A stretch of 64,000 nt of DNA from Pohlia nutans (lineage: Eukaryota; Streptophyta; Bryopsida; Bryales; Mniaceae). The notes under the pieces were generated by a model, which searched no databases, was not told the origin of the DNA, and worked only from the letters and a program-made list of their open reading frames with translations. Both the position numbers and the translations under genes were made by a program. The stretch is from positions 47,645,811 to 47,709,810 of the forward strand of contig CM040085.1 of NCBI GenBank assembly GCA_022496805.1, read 5' to 3'. Positions 45,385 through 57,351 of this stretch are shown here, piece by piece; position 1 is the stretch's first letter, and each line of letters begins with the position of its first letter.

Positions 45385-46650
45385 ATTGATACATATGTAA
45401 CATGCAATTCGCTATTTATGCACTTGGCCAAGTGCGCTCATTTCATAAACATACTTGACTTTAAAAAAAATTGGTTAAAAAGTTCTCTAAAACATCAATG
45501 TTGTCATTCTACAATCACTTAAATTGTAAATAAATAATTATTTTAATTATTTTTTATTCTTATCTTTATCTTATCTTTATCTTTTATTTTATTTTTTCTT
45601 TCATCTTTTCTTTTATCTTTTATTTTTTATCTTGATTTCTTTCTTGTCTCCCTCTTGTCTTTCTTTTGTCTTTCTTCTTGTCTTCCTTTTTGTCTTCCTT
45701 GTCTTTTTTTTCTTCTACTTTTTCTTCAGTTGTGGCTGCTGAACCCTTAACAATAGGAGCAAACCCAAAACAAATTTTTTTTTTTTTTTTTTTTTTTTTT
45801 GGGTTGACCATGGGGTGCTACTGAACCCGAAATGGCAGCCGCCAAAAAAAAATAAAAAAATAAAAATCTTCTTTCGGTTGGCCGTGGGGTTCTGCTAAAC
45901 CCTAAATGGCGGCCGCCCAAATAAATATTAAAAATAAAAAATAAAAAAATAAAAAATTGCTATTTTTAGCCTCGGGTGCGCGGCCGCGCACCCTAAGACC
46001 CTCCCATCTCTCTTCTCCCTCTTCCCTCTCCTCATATATATAGGGGAGAGGAGAGGGGAGGGAGAGGGAGTGGGAGAGTGAATGGGAGAGACCCTCTCCT
46101 CTCCCCTATATATATGAGGAGAGGGGAGGGAGATGGAGAGGAGATGAAGATGGAGAGGGAGATGAAGATGGAAATGAGGGAGATGGGAGGGTCTTAGGAT
46201 GCGCGGCCGCGCACCCCATCGGCTAAAAATAGAAAATTAAAAAAAAAACCCCATTTTTATTTATTTATTTTAATTTTTTTAATTTTTTTTGGGTTTGCTC
46301 CCATTGTTTAGGGTTCAGCAGCCACAACTGAAGAAAAAGTAGAAGAAAAAAAAGACAAGGAAGACAAAAAGGAAGACAAAAGAAAAACAAGAAGAAAGAC
46401 AAGAAAGAAGACAAGAAAGAAGACAAGAAAGAAATCAAGATAAAAAAGAAAAGATAAAAGAAAAGATAAAGATAAGAATAAAAAATAATTAAAATAATTA
46501 TTTGTTTACAATGTAAGGGATTGAAGAAAGACAATAATCGTCGTGTTTTAAAAAAAAAAGTTAAACAAAAAAAAATTATGCGCTTGGGGACCAAGTGCAT
46601 GATTATATGGCCAAGTGCGTAAATAGCGAATTGTGTGTTATGTATGATAG
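45385..46650. mobile_element. 1.25-kb foldback element with ~400-bp arms
   Basis: The left arm (ATTCGCTATTTATGCACTTG, CAGTTGTGGCTGCTGAACCC, GGGTGCGCGGCCGCGCACCC, CTAAGACCCTCCCATCTC) recurs inverted on the right (GGGTTCAGCAGCCACAACTG, TGCGCGGCCGCGCACCCC, GCGTAAATAGCGAATTG). The centre holds CTCCTCATATATATAGGGGA and its inverse. Long T, TTTATC and TCTTG runs sit in the left arm with A-rich partners in the right arm. Lysine/aspartate-rich frames in it (such as 45620-45811 minus) are low-complexity artefacts. Confidence 0.85.
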
Positions 46651-47158
46651 TTTCTTCTTATTCTAAGGTCAAATTGACTTCAAAGTGAGACCCTCTTTTA
46701 TAGTATCTTGAACATTGTATCAAATGAACATGATTCAAGTATCCATGGGTTCAATAGACATAGGTCAAATTGATAGTCACTGTGTAGCACCATGTATTAT
46801 GTTATGCATGTTCTTTACATGTGTTGTTTAATTCTAATTATTGATTGAGCACAAGAATTCAAATTTACCTTAATCTATGTTATTGTGATTAAGGAAAAGA
46901 AAGAATTCTTATCTTGTATAGATCTTCCGCTTCAGTCTTTTAAATAATCTTCATGACACTACTCCATATTTTCTCCTTATCATGTTATTTGATTATTATA
47001 TCATACACTTCTTATAAGTTTGTGTACCTTAATTTTTTATAAATATAAACACTACAATGACGTCACCATTTTTCTCATACATGGATTTTATACAATTACT
47101 TCAATTATCTATAACTCTAATGATAGATGATTCACATAGTTGGCCATACGATATTACA

Positions 47159-47159
47159 A

Positions 47160-47201
<42 letters not shown>

Positions 47202-47202
47202 C
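47159..47202. repeat. (AAT)n microsatellite
   Basis: About 14 uninterrupted AAT units, followed by further A/T simple sequence to about 47540 (AAATTAAAAATT and GAAAAAA units). The flanking 46651-47580 has no gene. Confidence 0.9.
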
Positions 47203-47584
47203 AAAAAATATATACATATAGAAATAAAATAGAACAAAACATCCATTAGAAAATAAATGATTAAAAGTTAAATTAATAAAAATTCAAATTCAAATTCAAA
47301 TTAAAAAATTAAAAAATTCAAATTTGGAAATTAAAAATTACAAAAAATTAAAAATTAAAAATTATGAGTGTTTTAATAATTTACTTAAAACGTGTAAGAA
47401 CTTTGTTTACTATTTAAAATAAATAAATAGATTTTTTAAAAGAAAAAAGAAAAAGGAAAAAAAGAAAAAAAGAAAAAAGAAAAAAGAAATAATAATAATA
47501 ATAAAAGCAATAAAAATTAAAAATTAAAAATTAAAAATTACAAACACAAATTGATGGCACATATGAAGTGACTGATGTGAGATC

Positions 47585-50500
47585 TACCAATTGAGAAGAT
47601 GCTTTGTACTATTGGAGAATGACCAATTAGGTGAAGAGTGACACATGGCAAAGGGGGAAAGAAGGAAACACCAATAGCCAGTGCCATTTCCGATTGTGGA
47701 GATCACAACAGAATTGGTAGGAGTAGAGGTTTGTAGCTGATCACTAATTGTGGGAGAGTGTTGCAAATTGGTGGACATAGCGTTAGAAGATTAGGGTTTG
47801 GAGTTTTTGGAACCGATTGGAGTTTTTGGACGTTCGATTGCACGTCATGGCGAAGGAGGGGAGTGAGTCCAATAACGACATTGCATTTGTGAAGGAGATA
47901 CCACCCAGTACCGATTGTACAATGGTCGATTTTGTCCGATTGTGGAAGAAACCCAAGATTGAAAGAGAGATTTCAGTAGGTGCAATAAGGAATGGAGTAA
48001 TTGGAGGCGCGCTACCTATTTTTAGGGTTCACTCTACACCCTGGCCACCATTGAGTACACAAAACCAGTATTTTTGTGATCCAATTGTTGTACAGAAGGT
48101 CGTAGCTGCCAAATTGCTGGAGTTTGTGTCTTTTTGTTTGGTCCACTATTCAGTACAAGATCAATTGGTAGTAGAATTCGTTGATCAATATCAATTGGCT
48201 AGAAGAATTGGTTTTGTACAAGTCAAGAAATGGGAGCTTACAACAGAGGCAGTGAATAGGACACTCAAGTTATCCAATGAGGGAGTCTCTTATTCCAATT
48301 TGAAGGAGGAACAGTACCCAATTGAAGACTGCTACTTGTCACCAACCATGGTGATGCTTAAGAGCCAAGAGGAAGGATTCTTACAACTAATTTTCAAGTG
48401 TGTGTTGAAGGAGTGGCAATAATTGAGTGATTTTGTGCAACAATGGTTTCTTTTGGAAGTGGACCCTGATTCAATACAAAGAAGAGTATTAGTAGCAGCA
48501 GTAGCTGTGTTTTGCTCTGGAACTGTGATCAATTGGGCAAAACACTTTGCTAGAAGACTACACTAATCGTTAGAACATGTGAAGATCAACCCACTGGATT
48601 CACAAAATATTTTCTTTGGGGGGTATTATCTTTCTAAACTTTTAGTAGCTGACTCAACAATTGAGGGTAGTATGGTCAAAGAAGAGATTTCCGAACCTAC
48701 CAGCCAATTGGGAGCACCAACACCTACTGTCTTGCTGCAACCAAAGCATTATAGGAGATTGGCAACGGAGGCTCGACATTTGGAGTTGATGTCAGCACAC
48801 CCCACTATATTTGAAGATTTTGTAACCCTCCAAATACAACACCAACAATTGCAGGTAGAAATGGCTTGATTTAGAGAAAAGGAGACAACTAAAGGAGCCC
48901 AATTATAGCAAAATTTCGAGATGCAGCAAACCATGAGGATGGGGCAGATTCAAGTGGTACAATTGCAAAAACCGTTGGAGGATAACATGGCTCAGTTAAT
49001 GAAGTATGAAATAGAAAGAGGTATGGGCAAGGAGCAATACGTGGCAGTTAACACCCAATTGATACGATTGAGGCATTACACACTCAGCAACAAGATCAAA
49101 TTCATCAATTGGAATGTGACAAGATTATTTTACAACATGAGACATCTATATGGCAAGATCAATTAGTTGAGCGGCAAAAACAGAGAAAAGAGGTGATGGA
49201 GGACCAAGATCCAACTACACCATCTATTGATCAATAAACCAAGGGAATTTCTGTTGAAGACCTATTGGCACTATCTCCTTATTTGCCAACTTCTTATAGT
49301 CTGGAGCAAGCCTATCTCTATGACCGTCAGGTATTTTTCTTAATCTCCAATTTGGGAATTAAACAATGTCTTTCTACTCAAGATTTTTAATGATTTTAGC
49401 AATTGGCAGTAGAGTTTTTCCCTTGATGATTTATTGGTTGAGATCTTGGTGAGAGGTGATTTAAATCTGGAAGATTGGGTAGCTGCCTATTGACTAATTG
49501 GTGATTTGGGAGTGAGACTTCTACGATATTATTGCCATATGGAAGAGGTACAGGTAGCACGATACGAATTGGGAAAGGAGTATTACGAGAAGATTCGAGG
49601 GCCCAATTGTACGACATAGACAGCATTGGTAGCAACCACTTTGGCAAAGAAATGGAAGGATTGCCCAATTGAGGAATAGCACGTTACATTACAGCGCTTA
49701 TTGGTGGAGTTTCAATTGGAGGAATGGCTACTCTAGATGATCAAGGATAATCAAGCAAAAGTGGTGCGTACTGGATTCACTGATATTCACCCTAGTGAAT
49801 ATTTTTACAGGTATCGCCATACAAAGAATCGATTAGAGCAAATGGTTAAAGTTGAGTCTTTCTTCCACTTGTTGCCGTTTGAATTATCCTCCCATGCTAT
49901 GTTTAAGAATAAATACAATTGGAAAAATACACCTGAACCAGTTGTAGGTTTACCATGGGATTTGGATAATTCGAGCCCCAAACTAACCACAAGCTCTTCA
50001 GATGATTATTTTTTGGGAAATGGGAGAACTTGTTCTTTGCCGTCTCTGATTGGTCCGATGTGTTGCATTGGGAGGCTTTGCAGTGGATAGGGAAAGATTA
50101 TAATAATGAACAATCGGCATTGGGAAAACCCATAGAGGCACTAATAAAATCTGAGCATAACTTGAGGCTCAATTATTACCATATCTGGTGGAACAAAATC
50201 CCGATTGATGTCCTACTTCTGAACGCAGGTACAAGTGGCGAGCTGATGCATAATTGGATACGGTATGGTACAACTAGCTTATCATTCTAGGGACATGGAC
50301 CGATTGGGAAGCATGTGTACATTCTTATACATGATTTTGGATTGAAAACAAGAACCATCGGGATCTCGTGTGCTTCAGGGCTACTATATTTTGTAAAGCT
50401 TTTGCCGATTAGTGTCAGTTTTTCAAGATGATCATTGATCCCCGATTGGAAGACAAGATGCTGCAGGATGGAGAGCTGTATTGCAAGCTAAATTACAATT

Positions 50501-51900
50501 GTTGTTGTAAAATGAGGTTGGGATTGATGTTTATGATTTAGTTTTTGCAAAGAACGCATAACAACTTCATCGAGGACAAGAAAACCAATCGGAAGGGGGC
50601 CATGGAATCTTTCTTAAATAGAGACTGTAATGGCAGTTTGAAGATGGAGCGAAGCAATTGGAGGATCTGAGTGTCACTCAAATGTAAGGCTGCTAACCAA
50701 TTGGAGTTTAAGAAAGGAGCTACTCGACCGGTATACTAGATGCCTCTCTAATGGACACCCAATTGTTCTTATTTTTCAATTCCTTATGAGGTTTCATCTA
50801 GGAGTGGTAAACTCCCTTCTACAGGTCTGAAGTTGTTAACAAGAGGGCAAAGTTCGAAGACGCCAATGAAGAAATAGTGTTTGTGGGGATACAAATAGAT
50901 GAGGTTGGAACTATGTGGAGTCTTTTTATTTCCTTTTTTTTCCAATTGCCCAGTTTGTAGTGTAAATAAAGAGTTTTACCAATTAGATTAGATGTTTATA
51001 ATGTAAATAGAGTCAAAGCACCAATAGGTTTATAATCTAGCTTTTTATTAGGATTCCAATAGATTTCAGTGGTTGGGTAATTACAACGGGTTGCTGTGGC
51101 CAATTGAGATTCACACTGTGAATGCCAATTGAGTTTTTCAGTGTCCATATGAGAAAATAGGAACTCCTTCCATATGAGGAAATAAATCAATTGTAAAAAT
51201 TGTTGTGGTTGTGTAATAAAAATTGGAAATTAAAAAGTGTGATGTGTGAATGTTGAGTTGTGTGAAATTGTGGAATTGTATTTTGTGTGAAAAGTGAGGA
51301 TTATTGATTGGAGTGATTGAAAGAAATAATTGGAAAACTGAGTGGAAGAATGTAGTGATTGAGTAATGCAAACAAAAGTTATAAGATAAAAAAATAAAGA
51401 CTGAGGCCAATTGAGAGAGTGAGAGTGGTAGTGGTGAGAAATTGGACTAAGGAAGACAAAGATAAAATTGAAAGTAAGAAAAAGCAATTGGAGAACGAAC
51501 AATCTAATTGATAAGTAAACAATGTGAGTGAATATAAAATAAATTTATAAGAAAATAAATAATTTGAATGCATTGGAAAAGGAAAACCAATTGCTTTGAT
51601 GTAGTACTGGAAGTGGAAGTTGGAAAGAATTTTAATAAAACAATTAGAATGATTGAGTGATGTGATATGAATACCATAATTAAACCAATAGTTGAGAAAA
51701 TTTGATGTGATTGGGATATACTAGAACAATGGGAACAATTAGGAACGAGCCCATTGGGAATTATAGATTGAAAGAGAGAACCAATTGATATGCTGACATT
51801 ATTGAGAGATAGTGTGTTGAATTTCGCAATTGGTGATCAAAATAATAATCAAGAGACCAATTGTGATTTGTGAGAATAAGTGGGTGAAAGATAGAATCAG
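47585..51900. repeat. Segment packed with CCAAT/ATTGG words
   Basis: CCAAT or ATTGG, mostly as CCAATTG or CAATTGG, occurs about 65-70 times by hand count in 4.3 kb, evenly spread and independent of reading frame. It continues past the decayed ORF into non-coding DNA at 50.3-51.9 kb. I see no matching density elsewhere in the window. Confidence 0.7.
47817..50290 (+). pseudogene. Decayed protein-coding gene of unknown family, in CCAAT-rich DNA
   Basis: One reading frame runs 47817-49166 and again 49737-50090, broken by in-frame stops near 48420, 48564, 48867 and 48906 and by several more at 49400-49735. Frameshifts lie near 49166-49200 and 50020; coding-like sequence then continues in another frame to 50290. 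The longest open piece is 201 codons (47817-48422, containing LWKKPKIEREISVG and EEQYPIEDCYLSPTMVMLK). A glutamine-rich, probably coiled-coil part follows (IQHQQLQVEMA, EMQQTMRMGQIQVVQLQKP). CAG-GTATTT at about 49329 may be an old splice donor. I recognise no domain. It is either a broken host gene or the internal part of an unidentified transposon. Confidence 0.55.
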
Positions 51901-52048
51901 GCAGTATTATGTGAAGTGACATCGATAGATTTAAACATAAAAACTTGAAATGTGAAAACATTTGGTAGGGATTTTAAGAGTTGAATTAGAAGGAGATGGA
52001 AGGTAGGAGAATGTTAAAATATCAACTATCTTTCCAGTTGAAGAGATA

Positions 52049-54398
52049 CATCAGGAATTTCGGACCCCACTGATTTCGCACGATTTCAGTGCGATTTCCG
52101 ATATTTCATGGGTGCGTGTATTTTTCGCACTGATTCCGCATCGTTGCGTCATTCATCGCAACTGCACTGATATGACATCATGATCGTACAAGCGGATATA
52201 GTACTGATTCGACACGATTGATACATCTATTGAAAACGTGCGAATTCTTCACTCTGTACAGTTGTTAAATGTCGTGTCTTAATCGTGTTTAAAGCCACAC
52301 TGATTCAGTGTGTTTTTCGTGCGACATCATCTTTTCTATAACTAGATTTTTTTTCTTTCTATATCTAAATTTGGTCAAAATAAATTTATTGAAAAAATAA
52401 TAATAATAATATTTTTTTTCTCTACCCGAACTTTATTTTCGGGCTGCCCGAAACAACTACCCGCGCTGCCCGAACCCACGGTGGGGCCCACCACGGTTTC
52501 CCAAGCACTACCGCCGGTGGCCGGAATCGAACTCGAGACCTCCCAATTACAAACCATACTCTAAACTACTAAACCACCTAGAAGTCTTGATGCAAGCAAT
52601 TGAATTTTTTTAATAATTATAAAGGAATGTAACCATTGGCAATTTTTTTGCCCTGTATATTTAATTCTTTTTTCAATTTTTTTTTGCACTACAACACGCA
52701 GGCCTTTTTCTATATCTTGAAATTTTTTCAGAATATTTTGATTTTCTTTTTTTTTGGCCAAAATCGTGATGGCAGATCATGGCTGTGAGCTGGTTTTTTT
52801 TTTTCAGCGGACTTTGAATGTTTTTAACAATGTGAAAAAAAAAAAAATTCCAAATTTTTTTTTTGCACTAGATTATGCAGGACTTTTTCTATATCTAGGA
52901 TTTTTTTTCAGAATATTATGAATTTTTTTATTTTTTGCCAAAATCGTAGTGGCTGTGAGCTATTTTTTTTTTGTGCAGACTTTGGATGCTTTTTTGCGAT
53001 GTAAAAAAAATTCCAATTTTTTTTCAGTAGATCATGCAAGCATTTTTCTATATCAAAAAAAAAATTCAAATTTTTTTGAACTATTTTTTTGTTTTGCCAA
53101 AATCTTAAAGGCTGTTAGCTGTTTTTTAATTTTTAGTAGACTTTAAATGTTTTTAGCAATGTAAAAAACTCTTTCTATTCCAAATTTTTTTGCACTCCAT
53201 TATACAAGCTTTTTCTATACCTAGAAAAAAAATTCAATGGTTTGAATGTTGTAGCAAGCAATTAAAAGCTCTTGCAATTTTATTTTTTGAAAAGTTGCTC
53301 AAATTGAATTCAAAGAAAGCCTGATTTTAAACTCAATTTAACTTGCAATGCTTCCAGATCTTGTTTTGGTCGATGCCCCCTTATGAGCTGCCCGAGACTA
53401 AAAAAATTAAAAATTAAATCAAATTATAATTATTTTCTAATAGGAAATCAAATATGCTTTCAAACCCAATTTGAATCGTGCCAATCCAAGTTAAACTCCG
53501 CCTAGGGAAACTTTCAAAAAAACAACACCTCTACATTGTCTCGTGTTACAAATTTTACTATTTTGAAAAAGTAATGTTGTCCTTTTCTGTACGATTTTTT
53601 TTCTCCCATGATGAAAAGTACAATGATAACCAATAATACCAAATTTGAATTCTAAAAATATAAAATGTAATTTCATTGAAATTTTAATGTTCATTGCTTC
53701 TAAATTCTATAAATGAAGATCTAAAAATGTTTTGGGAAATTAGACCGTAAGGATAATTTAAAAAGATTCTTGGAATATTCCAAATTATTCCAAAAATATA
53801 AAATATTTTGAAAGATTCCAAAAGATTCCAAAAGAGAATATTAAAATATTTTTGGTATTTTCTCTATTTATTATATTTCATCAATAAATCAATATTTTTA
53901 AAACACTATAAACTTTTTTTGTCGAGAAGTATGACATGCTACTGTAGTGCAAAAACACATCCTTGAACGGGAGTGACGTCGAGAAATATAAGTCACTCAT
54001 TCTCAAATTGAAAACTTGTACGATAACTACACGGATGTCGTACAACAATAATGTGCATTATAATAGATACTGAAATCGCACGGATATAATAAAAGGCGTT
54101 AATATGATACGTATACGATACTAAATCCGCATTAACTAAAACCGCATGTAATCCGTGTCTTATTAGCCATGTAATGTAGATACACGATTAACGCACGGAT
54201 TCCGTCAAGCACGACTTTCGTGCGAAAACAACACTTTTTTCATAATCATTGAAAAGACACTACATCGACATCCTAGTAATGCATGTCACTTCCGTACCAT
54301 AACGACACTTCTAAATGCACGTACGACGTGCGGAATCAGTGTTCAACGATAAACGCACTGAAATCGTGCTAAATCAGTGGGGTCCGAAATTCTTGATG
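52049..54398. mobile_element. 2.35-kb TIR element with CATCARGAATTTCGG ends
   Basis: Terminal repeats of about 45 bp: left CATCAGGAATTTCGGACCCC then ACTGATTT and GCACGATTTCAGTGCG; right is the complement with a few changes, ending GGTCCGAAATTCTTGATG. TA flanks both sides (52047-52048, 54399-54400). Both ends carry many diverged copies of CACTGATTTCGCAC-type motifs over about 300-450 bp. The middle is T-rich and lacks a transposase. It carries a SINE at about 52385-52590. The superfamily is uncertain (TA target, Tc1/mariner-like). Confidence 0.8.
52385..52590 (-). mobile_element. tRNA-derived SINE
   Basis: On the minus strand TGGTTTAGTAG fits the Pol III A box TRGYNNARNNG, and GAGTTCGATTCC about 35 bp later fits the B box. 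A GC-rich body follows (GTGGTGGGCCCCACCGTGG, GTTCGGGCAG) and then an A/T-rich tail (GAAAAAAAATATTATTATT). This order is typical of plant SINEs. Confidence 0.8.
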
Positions 54399-54400
54399 TA

Positions 54401-55685
54401 ATGCAGCAAAGACACGATTGAACCTGCTGACAACACAAGGACTGCGAATATGGGAAAAAAATAATGACAAATTGCCACCCATTGCAAGAGGAAGTAGTAG
54501 GAGTAAAGCTTGCTAAATCAACCCAATATTGAATGATAATTGGTTCTACAATTCTACCTATTGATTTTAAACAGGGGTTTTATTTGTCATCTTCAAAATC
54601 CAATTGAGAAAATTTAAGCTAAGACCTAACATCCTATTGAAAATTTAACCTTACTTCCATGTAAACGAATTCGTACCCTATAATTAATTTTTATTTAGTT
54701 GAAAATTAATTTTACTACATTAAGCTTCAACCATTCTAGTCTCTCTCACTAGATGTTAAACTTCGTTGGTCTCACTCCTTACACACACATGTCACTATGT
54801 ATATTAATTTTCTATCATCAATACTTCTAACTTATACATCATCTGTTATATCTCTCTCAAACATACACACATTTCATAAGTCAAATTGACAATTTCCATT
54901 TATTATGCACCAACACATGCACATTATTCACTATACTGTAAATGCCCTACATGACATTTTGAACATGAGTCGAATAGAAAGGGAAGTAATATGCTCAGTT
55001 CATTCTTTTACATTCACAACATGTTTATTTGCTATAAATCAAGTAGACTGAATCCATTCTCAATCTACCATGTTATTGTAATTCTGTAACATGAATGATC
55101 TATTATGAACACTCAAAAATGCTCAAATAGACAAAGGTTGAGGCTTTCTAATTTGTTCTTTTATGATAATTCATCAGTATTCCAATTGCAATTTTACACA
55201 AGTCAATTTGACTGAACTAAGCAACTATACTCAAAATACCATTTGATAAACTTTACACATATTTTGCAATTTGTATCACTCAAACCATGGTTGTACACTG
55301 AAGTCAAATTAACACTGATCACTCATTTAATCTGTACAATAATTACTGGAGTTCGAATTGACTGTGTAACAAGTTCTTAGTCCATTAGACAATCACACAT
55401 TCATATATAATCAATCAATAAAACAACCAATATCAACCATTATGTACAAATTAATCTTTCTTACAAAAATCACATATTCAAACTCAAGTCAAATAGACAA
55501 ATCTCAAAAGCAAGCAATAAGGCAAACCATCAAAGAAATTCAAAATTGAATTCTGCTTTACTATTCCTTCTTGTCAACTTGATTTGTATAAAAAACATAC
55601 ACAAGAAATATTCACAAACACGAAGCACAAAAAACATACATAGACCATCACTCCTAATAGTGTAGTCAAGAGACAACTCTCAACT
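54401..55685. other. AT-rich intergenic DNA
   Basis: Nothing recognised; ACACATTCA-type words are frequent. Confidence 0.5.
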
Positions 55686-55949
55686 CTCGTAGTGCATGTT
55701 ATTCCAATTTCATTACAACAATTTTTAATTTTTTTGGTTAATTTGGGATTTTTAATTGAATTTCAAAAAAAAGCTTGAAAATTCAATTACAATTTGTTAA
55801 TTTAAAAAAAAAATGATAAATCCAATTGTACAAATGTTATCTTCACATTGACATTTACAACTTAGCTTTGTACATCAACTTCATTTTTGTTTTTCATCAA
55901 ACATTAGAACACATCTTTGAAATCAGTGTTGAATCGGGACATTAAAGGA
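55686..55949 (-). mobile_element. Truncated T2 element
   Basis: Matches the right-hand half of T2 copy a (TAGTGCATGTTATTCCAATT, CACATTGACATTTACAACTT, GTTGAATCGGGACATTAAAGG), ending AAAGGA before TTAA. The left half is missing. Confidence 0.75.
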
Positions 55950-56598
55950 TTAATTCTAGGATAACACAATATACAAGCACCCTCACTCTACATAGGATTT
56001 AATTTCCTTGTTTCACAACCAATAAACCCATTATCTTGTTTAGTTCAACTCAGACTAGTAACAAAAACTTGGATTAATTGTGGAATTAGAAGAAAGTCCG
56101 AGTCGGAGTAACTGAGATAACTCGTAATAATTGTGGTAATGTAGGTATAGTGTAGCCTATACTAATTTTTTAAATTCAAATTACTATAAATTTTCCATGT
56201 CAGATATGAATAGATTATGATATTACTATTTTTTGATTTTTTGAAAAATAAAATATTATCATCTAAATAAAATAAAATTATTTTATTATTATATTCTCCG
56301 ACTAATTTGGATAGTACATACAAAAATTAGTCACAGGATTTGTAAAAAAACTTGGACTTATTGTGGCTCTACAAGTAAACAAGATAATGGGTGTAGTAAT
56401 AATCACTATAGATGTAACAAATCCATGGTTGTAAAAATTCATCATGATTTATGTAGTTTTATTAATAGCCAAAAAGTAACAGTATAATACATCAAAGTGA
56501 TTTTCTTGTCTTTCTACTTGTGTAGATTTATACAATGCTACAATTTATTACACGACATGCTATTTTTTGCTACACGGTTTTTACTAAACGCATTCTAA

Positions 56599-56955
56599 GG
56601 GCCTCTTTACACTAGAGGCGAGAAGCCGTTAGGAGAGAAATTTCAGCCAATGGGAGGCCTAGAAATCGAGAAGACCAATTTCTCATTGGCTGAAATTTCT
56701 CTCCTCACGACTTCTCGCCTCTACACTAAATAGTGTATTTAGTGTGAGATAATTATAAGATTTGAAAATGTTATAGATTTTTACTCTCGACAAAAAAAAT
56801 TACCAAAGACATTGATTCCAATACTATTGAAAGATCCCCATCTTGACCAATATAGAGGGTAAAAAAATTGGTCAACAGTAAAAACTTACAACATGTTTAT
56901 GTAAATTAGTGTATCTCACACTAAATACACTATTTAGAGTAGTGTAAAGAGGCCC
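56599..56955. mobile_element. PIF/Harbinger-type MITE P5 with inner palindrome
   Basis: Starts GGGCCTCTTTACACT and ends AGTGTAAAGAGGCCC, flanked by TAA (56596-56598, 56956-56958). Inside, GAGGCGAGAAGCCGTTAGGA and GAGAAATTTCAGCCAATGGG recur inverted within 56616-56737. AAATACACTATTTAG-type words also pair across the element. Confidence 0.9.
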
Positions 56956-57351
56956 TAACTCAAAGTGGTTTGTGTGCTATAGACATTTGAAGATTACTTT
57001 GATCTAATTTTGGACATTAAAAACCAAAGTGGTAAGGTATTATGGGTAGGAGGGAATATTTATTAGAATCCATCACTCAAATAACATCTCAAATCCAAAA
57101 TTTATAAGTGCACAAGCAATTCAATTTCATTTGAATCAGTATGTAAAATTAAAAAAATAAGATCAAATATACACTTTATCTATGCACTATAAAAAGTTCA
57201 AATCAAAAATTATAATGTTGAGCACAATCAGTTGAAGCAAACCCAATGGGAGAGCAAACCCAAGTATGCAAGTTCTCCTGGATCCATTCACCGTGGCTTT
57301 CCTAAACCTAACAAAGTAACAAACTAGATTACATTTTGCTATGAATTTTCA

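Noticed and set aside
45620..45811. Lysine-rich minus-strand protein
   Set aside because: It is produced by poly-T and TCTTG/TTTATC simple repeats in the foldback arm.
51138..51961. Several 60-90 codon minus-strand frames
   Set aside because: They overlap each other in A/T- and CCAAT-rich DNA with biased F/S/T/H content; no domain.
52520..52585. Functional tRNA gene
   Set aside because: The Pol III boxes are good but the cloverleaf stems do not close and a SINE body and tail follow.
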